A DNA stretch of 64,000 bases from Sanguibacter hominis ATCC BAA-789 (GCF_012396185.1 NZ_JAAXOW010000001.1:930001-994000), one strand, 5' to 3'. Shown: positions 15,571-26,154, counted from the first letter of the stretch. Numbers and translations are program-made. Notes: generated from the letters alone by a model not told the origin.

Positions 15571-17967
15571 TCAGGCCGCGGCGAGCACCAGCCCGCCCGC
15601 ACGACGCCGCGCCCACGCGGTCGCCGCGACGTCCGCGGCGAACCCTGCCGCAGCCCACACGAGCAGCAGCACCACCGCCCCGACGCTGCCGCCGTCGCCC
15701 GCAGCAGCGGTCAGGAAGCGACCCGCCGCGTCGAGCGGACCGAGGGCCCCGAGCGACTCGAGCCACGCCGGGGCCGACGGCGCGGACGCGGCGACGAGGA
15801 CGGAGACCCCGACGACGAGCGCGATCGCACGGCCCACGTTGCCGGCCCACGCGACGAGCGCGTGGAGGAACAGCACCATCGACACCGCCGCGAGGGCCGC
15901 CGCGGGGACCATGGCGAGCGGCGCGTCGGTGACGACCACGACGACCGCACCGACGAGCACACCCTGGAGCGCCGTGACGCCGACCGCGAGGGTCACGCCG
16001 TGCAGCGCCATGCGGGCCGACGAGCGCGTCGTCCCGAGCAGGGCGAGGCCAGAGGTGCGCGGGCGCATCGTCATGACGAGGGCACCGAGCCACAGCGCGA
16101 CCGCGGCCGTGAGGCCGACGCCCGCGAGCGGTCCGAGGTCGGAGAGCGTCGGCGCCGCGACGGGCGCCGCGATTACCTCAGCGAGCGTCTCGGGGTTCTC
16201 CGGGACCTGCGCGGAGATACCGTCGACCGCCTGGCCGAGACCGCCCGCGAGCTCGGACGTGCCGTCAGCGAGCTGCTTCGCGCCCGGCGCCGCCTGGGCG
16301 AGGCCGTCGGCGAGCTGGGTGGCCCCGTCCCCGAGGTCGCCCGCTCCGTCGGCGGCCTCACGGGTACCGGTCGAGAGCTGCGCGACGCCGCCAGCGAGCT
16401 CGCCGGTCCCGGAGGCGAGGCTCTTGGCACCCGAAGCAAGCTCGCTCGCACCCGAGGCGAGACCGTTCGCCCCGGTGCTCAGGGTGGTCGTGCCGGACGC
16501 GAGCGTGGTGAGACCGCCTGCGAGGCTGTCCGCACCCTTGTCGAGCGTGGCGGCTCCCGACGCGGTCTGCGCGAGGCCGCCCGCGAGAGTCTTCGTGCCC
16601 GTCGCCGTCGCCTGTGCGCCGGCAGCGAGCGCCTTGGCGCCCGACGGCTCGGCGCCGTCGGTGCCGTCGGTGCCGACGGCAGCAGCGAGGCCCGCAGCGA
16701 GCAGGTGGGCGCCCGTCGGTGCCGTGGTTGAACTCGCAGGCGTCCCTTCGGCGCGGCGGAGGCCATCGGAGAGCTTCTCGAGCCCACCGCGATATGGAGC
16801 GACGACATCGGCGAGTGCGGCGTCGAACGCCTCGCACGGACCGCCGTCCCCGGGCTCGCACCCGGCTGCCGCCTGGGCCGCCCCGACCTGCCGGATGCCG
16901 TCGACAAAGTCGTCGAGAGCGTCTCCCGCGAGCGCGTCGACGCCGGCACGTGCGGTGGCGAAGGCAGCCGGGACGTCAGCGGCGCCGCTGGCGAGCTTCT
17001 CGAGCCCGTCCACCAGGCCGTCGGCACCGTCGGCGACCGCCGCGGAGCCGGTCGCGAGCTCGCCCGCGCCGTCGGCCAGCGCGTCGAGGCCGTCGGCCAG
17101 CTGACCGGTGCCCTTGGCGAGCTCGTTCGCGCCGCCGGCCGCGCTCTTCGCACCCTTCGCGAGAGGCTTGACGCCCTTCGCGAGCTTGCCTGCGCCGTCG
17201 GCCAGGTCCCCAGCGCCACCCGCGAGGCTGCTCGTGCCATCGCTCAGCTTGCTCGCGCCCGAGGACGCCGTGCTGGCGCCTGAGGCGAGGGCGCTCAGGC
17301 CGTCAGCGAGGCTCCCGGTGCCGTCGGCGAGCGTGCCCGCACCCTGCGCGAGCTGGGTCTGGCCGTCGGCAAGCTCGCCAGCGCCGTCGGCGAGCTGCTG
17401 GGCACCGCCCGCGGCCTCGCCAAGCTGAGAGCTGAGGTCCTGGAAACCGACGAGGACGTTCTGGAGGTAGGACTCGGTGAGCTGGCGACCCAGGCCGACG
17501 GTCGCGGCGTCGGCGAGCGCGCTGGTCACGAGGTTGCGCGTCGCGGTCGAGCTCTCGGCGGTCGCGACGTCGATCTGTGCGGTGCGCGCGGCCGGCTGGT
17601 CCGCGGCGAACGACGTCGCAGCGGCGGAGAAGCCCTCCGGGATCGTCACGACGGCGGCGTAGCGGCCCTCGTCGAGGCCCTCGGTGGCGTCCTCGGAGTC
17701 GGTGACGACCCATGACCACCCGCCCTGCGACCGTGAGTCCTTGACGAGCTGCGCGGCGAGCTGACGGCCGAGCGGCGTGATCTGCCCGTCGAGCGTCACC
17801 GGCTCGTCGAGGTTGACGACGGCGGCGGTCACGTCGCCCGCGCGGGACGCGGGATCCCACTGCGCGGCGAGGAGCGCACCGACGAGCGCGATCGGGACGA
17901 GCAGCGCGACGAGGGCGACAGCCCAACGGCGGCGGCTCGACCGTGGCATGGAGGTGGGGCTGGTCAT
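15571..17967 (-). CDS. YhgE/Pip-family membrane protein 1
   Basis: 798 aa. One N-terminal membrane helix (about 15-36) and five or so C-terminal helices flank a 550-residue extracytoplasmic region. The region is dominated by near-heptad repeats of the type LADGAGELADG and LASGASELASG, predicted to form a very long helical hairpin. This is the architecture of Bacillus YhgE and lactococcal Pip (phage infection protein), related to EsaA-like and ABC-2-type exporters. The ATG at 17967 is 1 nt beyond the stop of the MMPL gene, so both are translated together. Substrate unknown. Confidence 0.85.
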   Translation of the reverse strand: MTSPTSMPRSSRRRWAVALVALLVPIALVGALLAAQWDPASRAGDVTAAVVNLDEPVTLDGQITPLGRQLAAQLVKDSRSQGGWSWVVTDSEDATEGLDEGRYAAVVTIPEGFSAAATSFAADQPAARTAQIDVATAESSTATRNLVTSALADAATVGLGRQLTESYLQNVLVGFQDLSSQLGEAAGGAQQLADGAGELADGQTQLAQGAGTLADGTGSLADGLSALASGASTASSGASKLSDGTSSLAGGAGDLADGAGKLAKGVKPLAKGAKSAAGGANELAKGTGQLADGLDALADGAGELATGSAAVADGADGLVDGLEKLASGAADVPAAFATARAGVDALAGDALDDFVDGIRQVGAAQAAAGCEPGDGGPCEAFDAALADVVAPYRGGLEKLSDGLRRAEGTPASSTTAPTGAHLLAAGLAAAVGTDGTDGAEPSGAKALAAGAQATATGTKTLAGGLAQTASGAATLDKGADSLAGGLTTLASGTTTLSTGANGLASGASELASGAKSLASGTGELAGGVAQLSTGTREAADGAGDLGDGATQLADGLAQAAPGAKQLADGTSELAGGLGQAVDGISAQVPENPETLAEVIAAPVAAPTLSDLGPLAGVGLTAAVALWLGALVMTMRPRTSGLALLGTTRSSARMALHGVTLAVGVTALQGVLVGAVVVVVTDAPLAMVPAAALAAVSMVLFLHALVAWAGNVGRAIALVVGVSVLVAASAPSAPAWLESLGALGPLDAAGRFLTAAAGDGGSVGAVVLLLVWAAAGFAADVAATAWARRRAGGLVLAAA

Positions 17968-17968
17968 G

Positions 17969-20686
17969 TCACTCGCCCTTCGTGAGGGTCAGCAGGTGGG
18001 TGGAGGTGACGCCAGGGGGCAGGACGTCCGGGTCGGTCGTGCCGAGGACGAGCGTGGTGCCGCCCTGCGCGGCAGCCGCGAGGGCCGCGCCGGCACGGGC
18101 GTCGCCGTGCAGGTGGTGGGCGTGGTCGACGACGAGGACGCGCGGCTTCTCGCGCAGCGCGGCGTCGACGGCCCGGGCGTCACCGCGCCGGGCGTCGAGC
18201 CACGCGGCGCGTCGCCGCACGGTCGCGGCGCGCTCCGGCAGGACGAGGTCGTCGACCTTGAGGTCGCCGCCCTCGGGGCGGACGCGTCCGGCGAGCGTGA
18301 GGAGGAGGCCGGTGACGGCGCGTGCCGGCCCGTCGACGACGAGCACCCCGCGGTCGGGGACCTCCAGGTCGATCGGCGTCGCGACGTCGGCCCGCGGTGC
18401 GAGCTCGAGGCCGCGCGCAGCGACGGCCGTGCCCTCGCCCGGCCAGCCGGCGAGGGAGAGCTCGCGGTGCAGGCCCTCGCCCTCGACGTCGAACGACGGC
18501 AGCGCGCGGTCGAGCCACGCGGGCATCCACCAGGCGCGCTCGCCGAGCAGCTCGAGCACGGCGGGCACGAGCGTCATGCGCACGAGGAACGCGTCGACGG
18601 CGACACCGACGGCAAGACCGAGCGCGATCGGCTTGATATTGACGTCGCCCTCGGGGACGAAAGCGAAGAACACGGCGATCATGATGACGGCGGCAGCCGT
18701 GACCACCTTGGCGGAGCCGGCGAAGCCGCTGCGGATCGCTGCGCGCGCGTCGCGCCCGTGGACGTAGTCCTCGCGGATGCGCGAGACGAGGAAGACCTCG
18801 TAGTCCATCGCGAGGCCGAAGAGCACGCCCATGAGGATGATCGGCATGAACGAGATGACGGGGCCGAGGCGGCCGACGTTGAGCATCTCTGCGGCGATGC
18901 CGTTCTCGAACACCGCCGTGACGACGCCGAACGCGGCGAGGACCGACAGCAGGTAGCCGAGCGTCGCCTTGAGCGGCACGGCGACAGAGCGGAACACCAT
19001 CGTGAGCAGGACGAGGGACAGCCCGACGACGAAGATGCCGAAGGGCAGCAGCGCGGCGCCGAGCTTGGCGGACACGTCGATGCCGACGGCGGTGTACCCG
19101 GTCACCGAGATGTCGACGTCGTAGCGGTCCTCGATCTCGGGCCGCATGTCGCGGATCGTCTGGACGAGGTCGGCCGTCTCCTGGTCGTTCGGGCCGGACT
19201 CGGGGACGACCTGGACGATGACCGTGTCGGCGGACGCGTTCGGGGTCGCGAGCGGGACGTCGGCGACGCCGGGCAGGGCGCGCAGCTCGTCGGCGAGGTC
19301 GGTGGCGAGGCCGAGCGGGTCGTCGCTCGTCAGGACGGACCCGGTGATGATGAGCGGTCCGTTCGAGCCGGGGCCGTAGTGGTCCGAGATGCGCTCGTAC
19401 GTGACGCGGGCGCTGCTCGACTCGGGCAGCACGCCCGCGTCGGGCAGCGCGAGGCGCAGGTTGAGCGCGGGCAGCGCGAGGCCGGTGACGGCGCCGAGGA
19501 CGAGGACGATCGTCACCCAGGGCTTCGCGACGGCGAGGTTCACCCAGCCGGTGAAGAAGCGGGAGGCGCGCGACGGCATCGTGCTGGGGGCGGCTGCCTG
19601 GCCGGTGGCCGCCGCACGGCGGGCGCGGCGCGACGGGCGGGGACGGAGGCGCTCGCCGGCGAAGCCGAGGAGCGCGGGGACCATGGTGAGGGAGACGATC
19701 ACGGAGATGCCGACCGCGGCGGCACCTGCGACGCCCATGGTCGTGAGGAACGGGATGCCGGCGACGCCGAGGCCCACGAGGGCGATCATGACCGTGAGCC
19801 CAGCGAAGACGACGGCCGACCCGGAGGTCGCGACCGCGCGGGCGGCCGCTTCTCGGGGGTCGAGGCCGTCGGCGAGCAGCTCGCGGTGCCGGGACACGAT
19901 GAAGAGCGCGTAGTCGATGCCGACGGCGAGGCCGAGCATGAGCGCGAGCATCGGCGTCGTCGACGTGACGGGGGTGACGGCGGTCGCGAGGACGACGAGG
20001 AGCATCGAGACGGCGACGCCGAGGAGCGCGTTGACGAGCGGCATGCCCGCGGCGACGAACGAGCCGAGGGTCGCCATGAGCACGATGAGCGCGACGACGA
20101 CGCCGAGTGCCTCGGTGAGCGTCAGCCCGGGGAACTCGGACGCGAAGAGCTCGCCGCCGAGCGTCGCGTCCCACCCGTCGGGGAGCGCTCGCGCGAGGTT
20201 CGCGGTCGCGGTGCGCAGCTCTTCCTTGGTCGCGTCGGTGACGGTCGTGGAGGGACCGTCGAGCGTGACGGTCAGGAGGGCGGCGCGGTGGTCGTCGCTC
20301 GCGCCGGTGATGGCGTCGCCCGTGAGGGCGTCACCGGTGAGCGGGTCCGTGTAGGGCGTCGAGACGGCGGCGACGTGCTCGACGCCGGCGATCGCGTCGG
20401 CCGCGTCCCGGATGGTCGCGGCGACGTCGTCGGCCCGGACGTCCGCGCCCTCGGGCGCGAGGACGAGCACCTGCGCGGAGGCGCCGCTGACCTGGGGGAA
20501 GGTCGCCTTGAGCTGGTCGAGCGCGGCCTGCGACTCGGTCCCGGGGATGGAGACGGAGTTGTCGAAGCCCTTCTGGAGCAGGCCGGCGGACGCCCCGAGG
20601 ACGACGAGCAGGACGAGCCAGAGGGCGATGACGGCGCGCCGGGCGCGGAACGCCCAGGATCCGAGGCGGTACAGGGCGGAGGACAC
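17969..20686 (-). CDS. MMPL/RND-type transporter with C-terminal degenerate ABC-ATPase-like domain
   Basis: 905 aa. Residues 1-730 are an MMPL transporter with two six-helix blocks and the Asp-Tyr pairs GIDYALFIVSR and AMDYEVFLVSRIRED that carry protons. Residues about 745-905 are unusual for MMPL proteins. They contain an ABC-ATPase-like pattern, DGPARAVTG then LLLTLAGR (794-801) and KPRVLVVD (847-854), with the P-loop lysine and signature motif missing. The same LLLTLAGR and KPRLLVVD segments occur in the stand-alone ATPase at 60820. GTG 20686 follows CGGGAGC and matches the usual MMPL N-terminus. Probably exports a lipid or other envelope molecule together with the adjacent YhgE protein. 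Confidence 0.85.
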   Translation of the reverse strand: MSSALYRLGSWAFRARRAVIALWLVLLVVLGASAGLLQKGFDNSVSIPGTESQAALDQLKATFPQVSGASAQVLVLAPEGADVRADDVAATIRDAADAIAGVEHVAAVSTPYTDPLTGDALTGDAITGASDDHRAALLTVTLDGPSTTVTDATKEELRTATANLARALPDGWDATLGGELFASEFPGLTLTEALGVVVALIVLMATLGSFVAAGMPLVNALLGVAVSMLLVVLATAVTPVTSTTPMLALMLGLAVGIDYALFIVSRHRELLADGLDPREAAARAVATSGSAVVFAGLTVMIALVGLGVAGIPFLTTMGVAGAAAVGISVIVSLTMVPALLGFAGERLRPRPSRRARRAAATGQAAAPSTMPSRASRFFTGWVNLAVAKPWVTIVLVLGAVTGLALPALNLRLALPDAGVLPESSSARVTYERISDHYGPGSNGPLIITGSVLTSDDPLGLATDLADELRALPGVADVPLATPNASADTVIVQVVPESGPNDQETADLVQTIRDMRPEIEDRYDVDISVTGYTAVGIDVSAKLGAALLPFGIFVVGLSLVLLTMVFRSVAVPLKATLGYLLSVLAAFGVVTAVFENGIAAEMLNVGRLGPVISFMPIILMGVLFGLAMDYEVFLVSRIREDYVHGRDARAAIRSGFAGSAKVVTAAAVIMIAVFFAFVPEGDVNIKPIALGLAVGVAVDAFLVRMTLVPAVLELLGERAWWMPAWLDRALPSFDVEGEGLHRELSLAGWPGEGTAVAARGLELAPRADVATPIDLEVPDRGVLVVDGPARAVTGLLLTLAGRVRPEGGDLKVDDLVLPERAATVRRRAAWLDARRGDARAVDAALREKPRVLVVDHAHHLHGDARAGAALAAAAQGGTTLVLGTTDPDVLPPGVTSTHLLTLTKGE

Positions 20687-20732
20687 GTGGGCTCCCGGTC
20701 GTGGCGTGCGGGTGGTGCTTGCGATGCACCAC

Positions 20733-20745
20733 TGTATCCGATACA
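20733..20745. promoter_or_regulatory. TetR-type operator site 1 in the MMPL/TetR divergent promoter
   Basis: TGTATCCGATACA: perfect 6-bp arms around one central base, 47 bp upstream of the MMPL start. It shares the GATACA/TGTATC half-site with the second operator 11 bp away. Confidence 0.7.
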
Positions 20746-20756
20746 TGCTCGTACTG

Positions 20757-20772
20757 GATACAGGTGTGTATC
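20757..20772. promoter_or_regulatory. TetR-type operator site 2
   Basis: GATACA (20757-20762) and TGTATC (20767-20772) with a 4-bp spacer. It covers the expected -35 position of the promoter whose -10 is TAGGCT at 20779-20784. Binding here would repress tetR, and through site 1 the MMPL operon. Confidence 0.7.
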
Positions 20773-20806
20773 TCACGGTAGGCTGACGCCATCCGGAAGG
20801 AGAACG

Positions 20807-21514
20807 ATGACTGCCGACGCGACCGACGCGGCCGACGGCCCCCGCACGAGCGCACGCCGCGAGCGCACGCGCGAACGCCTCCTCGACGCAGCCCTCGCCC
20901 TGTTCGCCGAGCACGGCGTCGAGGCGACGTCGATCGAGGCGATCTGCGACGGCGCCGGCTTCACGCGCGGAGCGTTCTACTCGAACTTCGAGGACAAGGC
21001 CGCGCTCATCGACGCGCTCTCCGCCCGCGAGCAGGACCGCGCCGTCGAACAGCTCCGTGCCGCGATCCTCAACGCACCCTGGGCCGGCGAGACCTGCGAC
21101 GGCGCGGACGTCGACGCCGCGACGATCGGCCGGATCGTCACGACCCTCCTGCGCGCGCTCACCCTCGACCCGCGCTGGGGGGTCGTCAACAGCGAGCTGC
21201 GCCTCCGCGCGATGCGCGACCCGCGCGCCGCAGCCGCGCACGCGGCCCGCGAGACCGCCGTCATGGACGCGATCGCCGACGAGATCAGCGCGCTCATGGC
21301 TCGCATCGGCGTCATCTCCCTCATCCCCGAGGGCGTGTTCATCCGCCTGCTCATCTCGGGCTTCCAGACCGAGCTCGAACGAGCCCTGCTCACCCACGCG
21401 AGCCAGGCCGAGGACGACGCGGCGACGACGGGCGACCCGTTCGCCCAGGCCGCCGAGTCCGCAGCCTCGTGGCTGCCCACCGTGATCGACCACCTCACCC
21501 GGCTCGAGGGCTGA
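20807..21514 (+). CDS. TetR-family transcriptional regulator 1
   Basis: 235 aa repressor. The N-terminal helix-turn-helix reads ERLLDAALALFAEHGVEATSIEAICDGAGFTRGAFYSNFEDKAAL, a standard TetR DNA-binding domain (about 18-62). The C-terminal half is the ligand-binding part. It is divergent from the MMPL-YhgE operon, with two GATACA operators in between, so it very probably represses that operon and itself. The ATG has AAGGAG 5 nt upstream. Confidence 0.9.
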   Translation: MTADATDAADGPRTSARRERTRERLLDAALALFAEHGVEATSIEAICDGAGFTRGAFYSNFEDKAALIDALSAREQDRAVEQLRAAILNAPWAGETCDGADVDAATIGRIVTTLLRALTLDPRWGVVNSELRLRAMRDPRAAAAHAARETAVMDAIADEISALMARIGVISLIPEGVFIRLLISGFQTELERALLTHASQAEDDAATTGDPFAQAAESAASWLPTVIDHLTRLEG

Positions 21515-21527
21515 CGCTCAGCCCTCG
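21505..21527. terminator. Bidirectional terminator between the two tetR genes
   Basis: A 10-bp perfect stem CGAGGGCTGA/TCAGCCCTCG with a 3-nt loop that contains the TGA stop of TetR 1. It can end transcripts from both convergent genes. Confidence 0.6.
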
Positions 21528-21544
21528 GCGTCGCCCCGCTTCAC

Positions 21545-22126
21545 CTACTGAGCAGTCGGCAGGGGCACGCCGTCGGGCCGCATGCCTGCGAGGAGCATCG
21601 CCATGAGGCGAGGGGCGAAGGCGGGCAGCACGTCGGGAGTGCGCAGCGTCGGCGGCTGGCTGAGGTGCGCGACGACGAGCACGAACTCGGTGAGGCCCAC
21701 GTCCTCGCGGAGGAGGCTCGCCTCTCGCGCGAGGTCGAGGACGATGTCGACCTCGCGCTCGGTGCGTGCCTGCGCCTCCACGACCTGAGGTGCGGGCTCG
21801 ACGCCGTGGGCGTGCGTGAGGGCGGTGATGACGGAGCCGAGGCGGAGCTCGACGAGGTCGGCGACGAAAGCGCGCCACGCTCCTTCGGCGTTGTTCGTGA
21901 AGCCGACCCGGGCGACCTGCGCGACGCGCAGCATGTCGGCGAGCACCGCGCAGGCGGTCGCATCGATGAGGTCTTGGCGTGACGGGAAGTTGCGGTAGAG
22001 GGTGGCAATGCCCACACCTGCCCGGGCTGCGACGGCCTCGAGGGCGACGGTGTCGCCGTGGCGGAGAAACTGCTCGCGAGCAGCGCTGATGAGCGCCTCG
22101 CGACGTCGGAGCGCGTCGGCTCGCAC
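21545..22126 (-). CDS. TetR-family transcriptional regulator 2
   Basis: 193 aa. The helix-turn-helix is ALISAAREQFLRHGDTVALEAVAARAGVGIATLYRNFPSRQDLI. The C-terminal domain is of the type common in TetR regulators with SBP-like or drug ligands. GTG 22126 has GAGGAGG 6 nt upstream. It is divergent from the membrane protein gene at 22238, whose promoter holds a 12-bp palindrome, so it probably controls that gene. Confidence 0.88.
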   Translation of the reverse strand: MRADALRRREALISAAREQFLRHGDTVALEAVAARAGVGIATLYRNFPSRQDLIDATACAVLADMLRVAQVARVGFTNNAEGAWRAFVADLVELRLGSVITALTHAHGVEPAPQVVEAQARTEREVDIVLDLAREASLLREDVGLTEFVLVVAHLSQPPTLRTPDVLPAFAPRLMAMLLAGMRPDGVPLPTAQ

Positions 22127-22171
22127 GGTGTCCTCCTCGGGCTGCGTCTGTGCCGGGTTGCGGTCCCGGGG

Positions 22172-22200
22172 TTGACAGGCTAGCGGACGTCCGCGAGATT
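22172..22200 (+). promoter_or_regulatory. Promoter with palindromic operator for the YhgE-like gene
   Basis: TTGACA (-35, 22172-22177) and GAGATT (-10, 22195-22200) are 17 bp apart. The spacer holds the perfect 12-bp palindrome GCGGACGTCCGC (22183-22194). TAGCGGA is repeated directly at 22181 and 22200. The position suggests steric repression by TetR 2. Confidence 0.65.
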
Positions 22201-22237
22201 AGCGGAGGAAATCCCTCCACTACTGACCGAGGACCTC

Positions 22238-23308
22238 GTGACCGACTCCGCACGCACCACCACCGCAACCACCATGCACCACCCGAAGAAGCCAGCCCGC
22301 ACGCTCACGAAGCTCCTCGGCTCGCTCGGAGCCCTGACGTCGATCGTCGTCGTCCTGCTCATGCTCTTCGTCCTGCCCGCGCTCAAGAGCGGCCCCCACG
22401 ACCTCCCCGTCGGCGCCGTCGGCGACGCCCAGGCGACGACCACGCTCGGAGCCGGCCTCGAGGCCGTCGCGCCGGGCGCGTTCGTCCCCGAGGCCTTCCC
22501 GGACGAGGCCGCCCTGCGCGACGGGATCCTCGACCGCAGCGTCACCGGCGGCTACGTGGTCGAGGGCGGCACCGTCCGCCTCCTGACCGCGACCGCGGGA
22601 AGCGCCGCCATCTCCGGCTCGCTCACGCAGACCACGATGGCCGCCGCCGGCGCCGCCGGCATGACCGTGACCGTCGAGGACCTCGTCCCCTACACCGCTG
22701 ACGACCCGTCAGGCATCGGCATCGGCGGCCTCGCCTTCCCGCTCGTCTTCGGCGGGATCGTCCCCGCGGTCGTCGCCATGAACCTCTTCCCCGGCCGGCT
22801 CACCATGCAGCTCGCGAGCGCAGGCAGCTTCGCCGTCGTCGGCGGTCTCGTCGTCACGTCGATCCTGCGCTTCTGGTTCGGCAGCTTCACCGGTCCGATC
22901 CACCTGCCCGCTGCCGCGCTCAGCCTCGGGATCGCCGCGATCTCCGTGCCGCTCCTCGGGCTCCAGGCGCTGTTCGGCGGGAAGGGCTTCACCGCGCTGG
23001 CCGCGTCCATGATGTTCCTCGGCAACCCGCTCGCCGGGATCGGCACCTCCGGCGCCTGGCTGCCCACCGGCCTCGGCCTGTTCGGCCAGCTCCTGCCTCC
23101 CGGCTCGACCGGCACGCTCGTGCGGTCCGCGGCTTACTTCGACGGCAAGGGCGCGACGGGCGCCGTCGTCATCCTCGTCGCCTGGGTCGTCGTCGGCGTC
23201 GCGCTCTGCGTCGCGGGCGCCCGTCGCACCGAGGCCGCCGACGAGGCGGAGCTCGCGATCCTCGACGCCGAGCTCGAGGCGTCTCTCGCCACGGCCCCGG
23301 TCGCCTGA
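22238..23308 (+). CDS. YhgE/ABC-2-type integral membrane protein
   Basis: 356 aa. An N-terminal helix (about 28-50) is followed by an extracytoplasmic domain starting PALKSGPHDLPVGAVGD (50-155) and then about six helices to residue 345. The topology matches a short YhgE/ABC-2-type permease without the heptad-repeat stalk. No ATPase is adjacent. GTG 22238 has GAGG upstream. It probably exports a lipid or toxic compound under TetR 2 control. Confidence 0.75.
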   Translation: MTDSARTTTATTMHHPKKPARTLTKLLGSLGALTSIVVVLLMLFVLPALKSGPHDLPVGAVGDAQATTTLGAGLEAVAPGAFVPEAFPDEAALRDGILDRSVTGGYVVEGGTVRLLTATAGSAAISGSLTQTTMAAAGAAGMTVTVEDLVPYTADDPSGIGIGGLAFPLVFGGIVPAVVAMNLFPGRLTMQLASAGSFAVVGGLVVTSILRFWFGSFTGPIHLPAAALSLGIAAISVPLLGLQALFGGKGFTALAASMMFLGNPLAGIGTSGAWLPTGLGLFGQLLPPGSTGTLVRSAAYFDGKGATGAVVILVAWVVVGVALCVAGARRTEAADEAELAILDAELEASLATAPVA

Positions 23309-23316
23309 TCACGTGA

Positions 23317-23337
23317 CGCCACCGGGCTCGGGTGGCG
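23317..23337 (+). terminator. Hairpin after the YhgE-like gene
   Basis: CGCCACC/GGTGGCG, a 7-bp stem with a 7-nt loop, 9 nt past the stop and just before the leaderless promoter of the next gene. Confidence 0.45.
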
Positions 23338-23366
23338 GCGCCGAGCGGCGTCGGTAGGTTCGACGT

Positions 23367-24404
23367 ATGGCCAGCGACGCGCTCGTCCTCGACGTCCCCG
23401 GCCCGGACGGCGCCCGCACCGTGCGGCTCACGAGCCCGGACCGGGTGCTGTGGCCCGAGCCCGGCCTGACGAAGCTCGACCTCGCGCGGTACGTGATCGA
23501 CGTCGGCGACGCGTTCCTCGCCGCGAACGGCGACCGACCGCTCTCCCTGCAGCGCTTCCCCGGTGGGGTCGACGGCGAGCAGTTCTTCTCGAAGAACCCG
23601 CCCCGGGGCGCGCCGGGCTACGTGCGGTCCGTCATGGTCACCTACCCGAGCGGGCGCAGCCACCCGCAGCTCGTCGTCGACGAGATCGCGACCGCCGTCT
23701 GGGCCGTGCAGATGAACACGGTCGTGTTCCACCCGTGGGCGTCGCGCGCGGGCGACCCCGACAACCCCGACCAGCTTCGCATCGACCTCGACCCGCAGCC
23801 AGGCACGGACTTCGCGGACGCCGTCCGTGCGGCGGTCGAGCTGCGCTCGGTGCTCACCGAGGCAGGGCTGACGTCGTTCGTGAAGACGTCGGGCAACCGC
23901 GGGCTGCACGTGTTCGCGCCGATCGAGCCTGCCCACGAGTTCCTCGACGTGCGGCACGCGGTGATCGCGGCGTCACGCGAGCTCGAGCGTCGCATGCCCG
24001 ACGCCGTCACGACCGCGTGGTGGAAGGAAGAGCGCGGGGAACGCGTGTTCGTCGACTACAACCAGGCGAACCGCGACCGGACGATGGCCGGCGCGTACAG
24101 TCCCCGCCCGCTCCCGCACGCGCCGGTCTCGTGCCCGCTCGAGTGGGACGAGCTGGGCGGCGCGCACCCCGAGGACTTCACGATCACGACCGTGCCGGAG
24201 CGGCTGCGCACCGTCGGCGACCCGTGGGCGCGCATGTCCGAGCACCCCGGCACGATCGACGCGCTGCTCGCCTGGTGGGAGCACGACCTTGCGGACGGGC
24301 TCGGCGAGCTGCCGTTCCCGCCAGACTTCCCGAAGATGCCGGGCGAACCGCCCCGCGTGCAGCCGAGCCGCGCCCGGAAGCCCGACGACGGAGCCACGCC
24401 GTGA
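23367..24404 (+). CDS. Stand-alone LigD-type polymerase/primase domain protein
   Basis: 345 aa, an archaeo-eukaryotic-primase-type DNA/RNA polymerase like the polymerase domain of LigD, used in end joining to fill gaps. Motifs seen: RIDLDPQPG with catalytic DLD (140-142), SFVKTSGNRGLHVFAPI, and FVDYNQANRDRTMAGAYSPR. There is no ligase or nuclease domain and no ku gene in the window. TAGGTT (23355-23360) lies 6 nt before ATG 23367, so the mRNA is probably leaderless. Confidence 0.9.
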   Translation: MASDALVLDVPGPDGARTVRLTSPDRVLWPEPGLTKLDLARYVIDVGDAFLAANGDRPLSLQRFPGGVDGEQFFSKNPPRGAPGYVRSVMVTYPSGRSHPQLVVDEIATAVWAVQMNTVVFHPWASRAGDPDNPDQLRIDLDPQPGTDFADAVRAAVELRSVLTEAGLTSFVKTSGNRGLHVFAPIEPAHEFLDVRHAVIAASRELERRMPDAVTTAWWKEERGERVFVDYNQANRDRTMAGAYSPRPLPHAPVSCPLEWDELGGAHPEDFTITTVPERLRTVGDPWARMSEHPGTIDALLAWWEHDLADGLGELPFPPDFPKMPGEPPRVQPSRARKPDDGATP

Positions 24405-24434
24405 CGCCGTCCCGCCTCGGCGCGGCCACGAGGT

Positions 24435-24461
24435 AGGCGCCCTCGCGCGAGGTAGGGCGCC

Positions 24462-24462
<1 letters not shown>
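24435..24462. terminator. Terminator between convergent polymerase and POT genes
   Basis: A 9-bp stem AGGCGCCCT/AGGGCGCCT with a 10-nt loop. It overlaps the last base of the POT gene and can serve both convergent genes. Confidence 0.6.
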
Positions 24463-25997
<1,535 letters not shown>

Positions 25998-26154
25998 GGG
26001 GGTTGTCCTTCCGTGGGGTGCGCTCGCCGCTGGGTGGTCCGGCGAGAAAACAGCGTTCTATTGTCCCGCCGATCCGCGGAAGAAGCCGTCCCAAGAGTCC
26101 CAGCGTCAGCCTTCTCACATGGTGCAGGCCACGGCACGAACGCCCAGGACCACG

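Noticed and set aside
17777-20806. Open plus-strand frame running into the TetR 1 gene
   Set aside because: Only 20807-21514 encodes a protein; the rest is antisense to the MMPL and YhgE genes.
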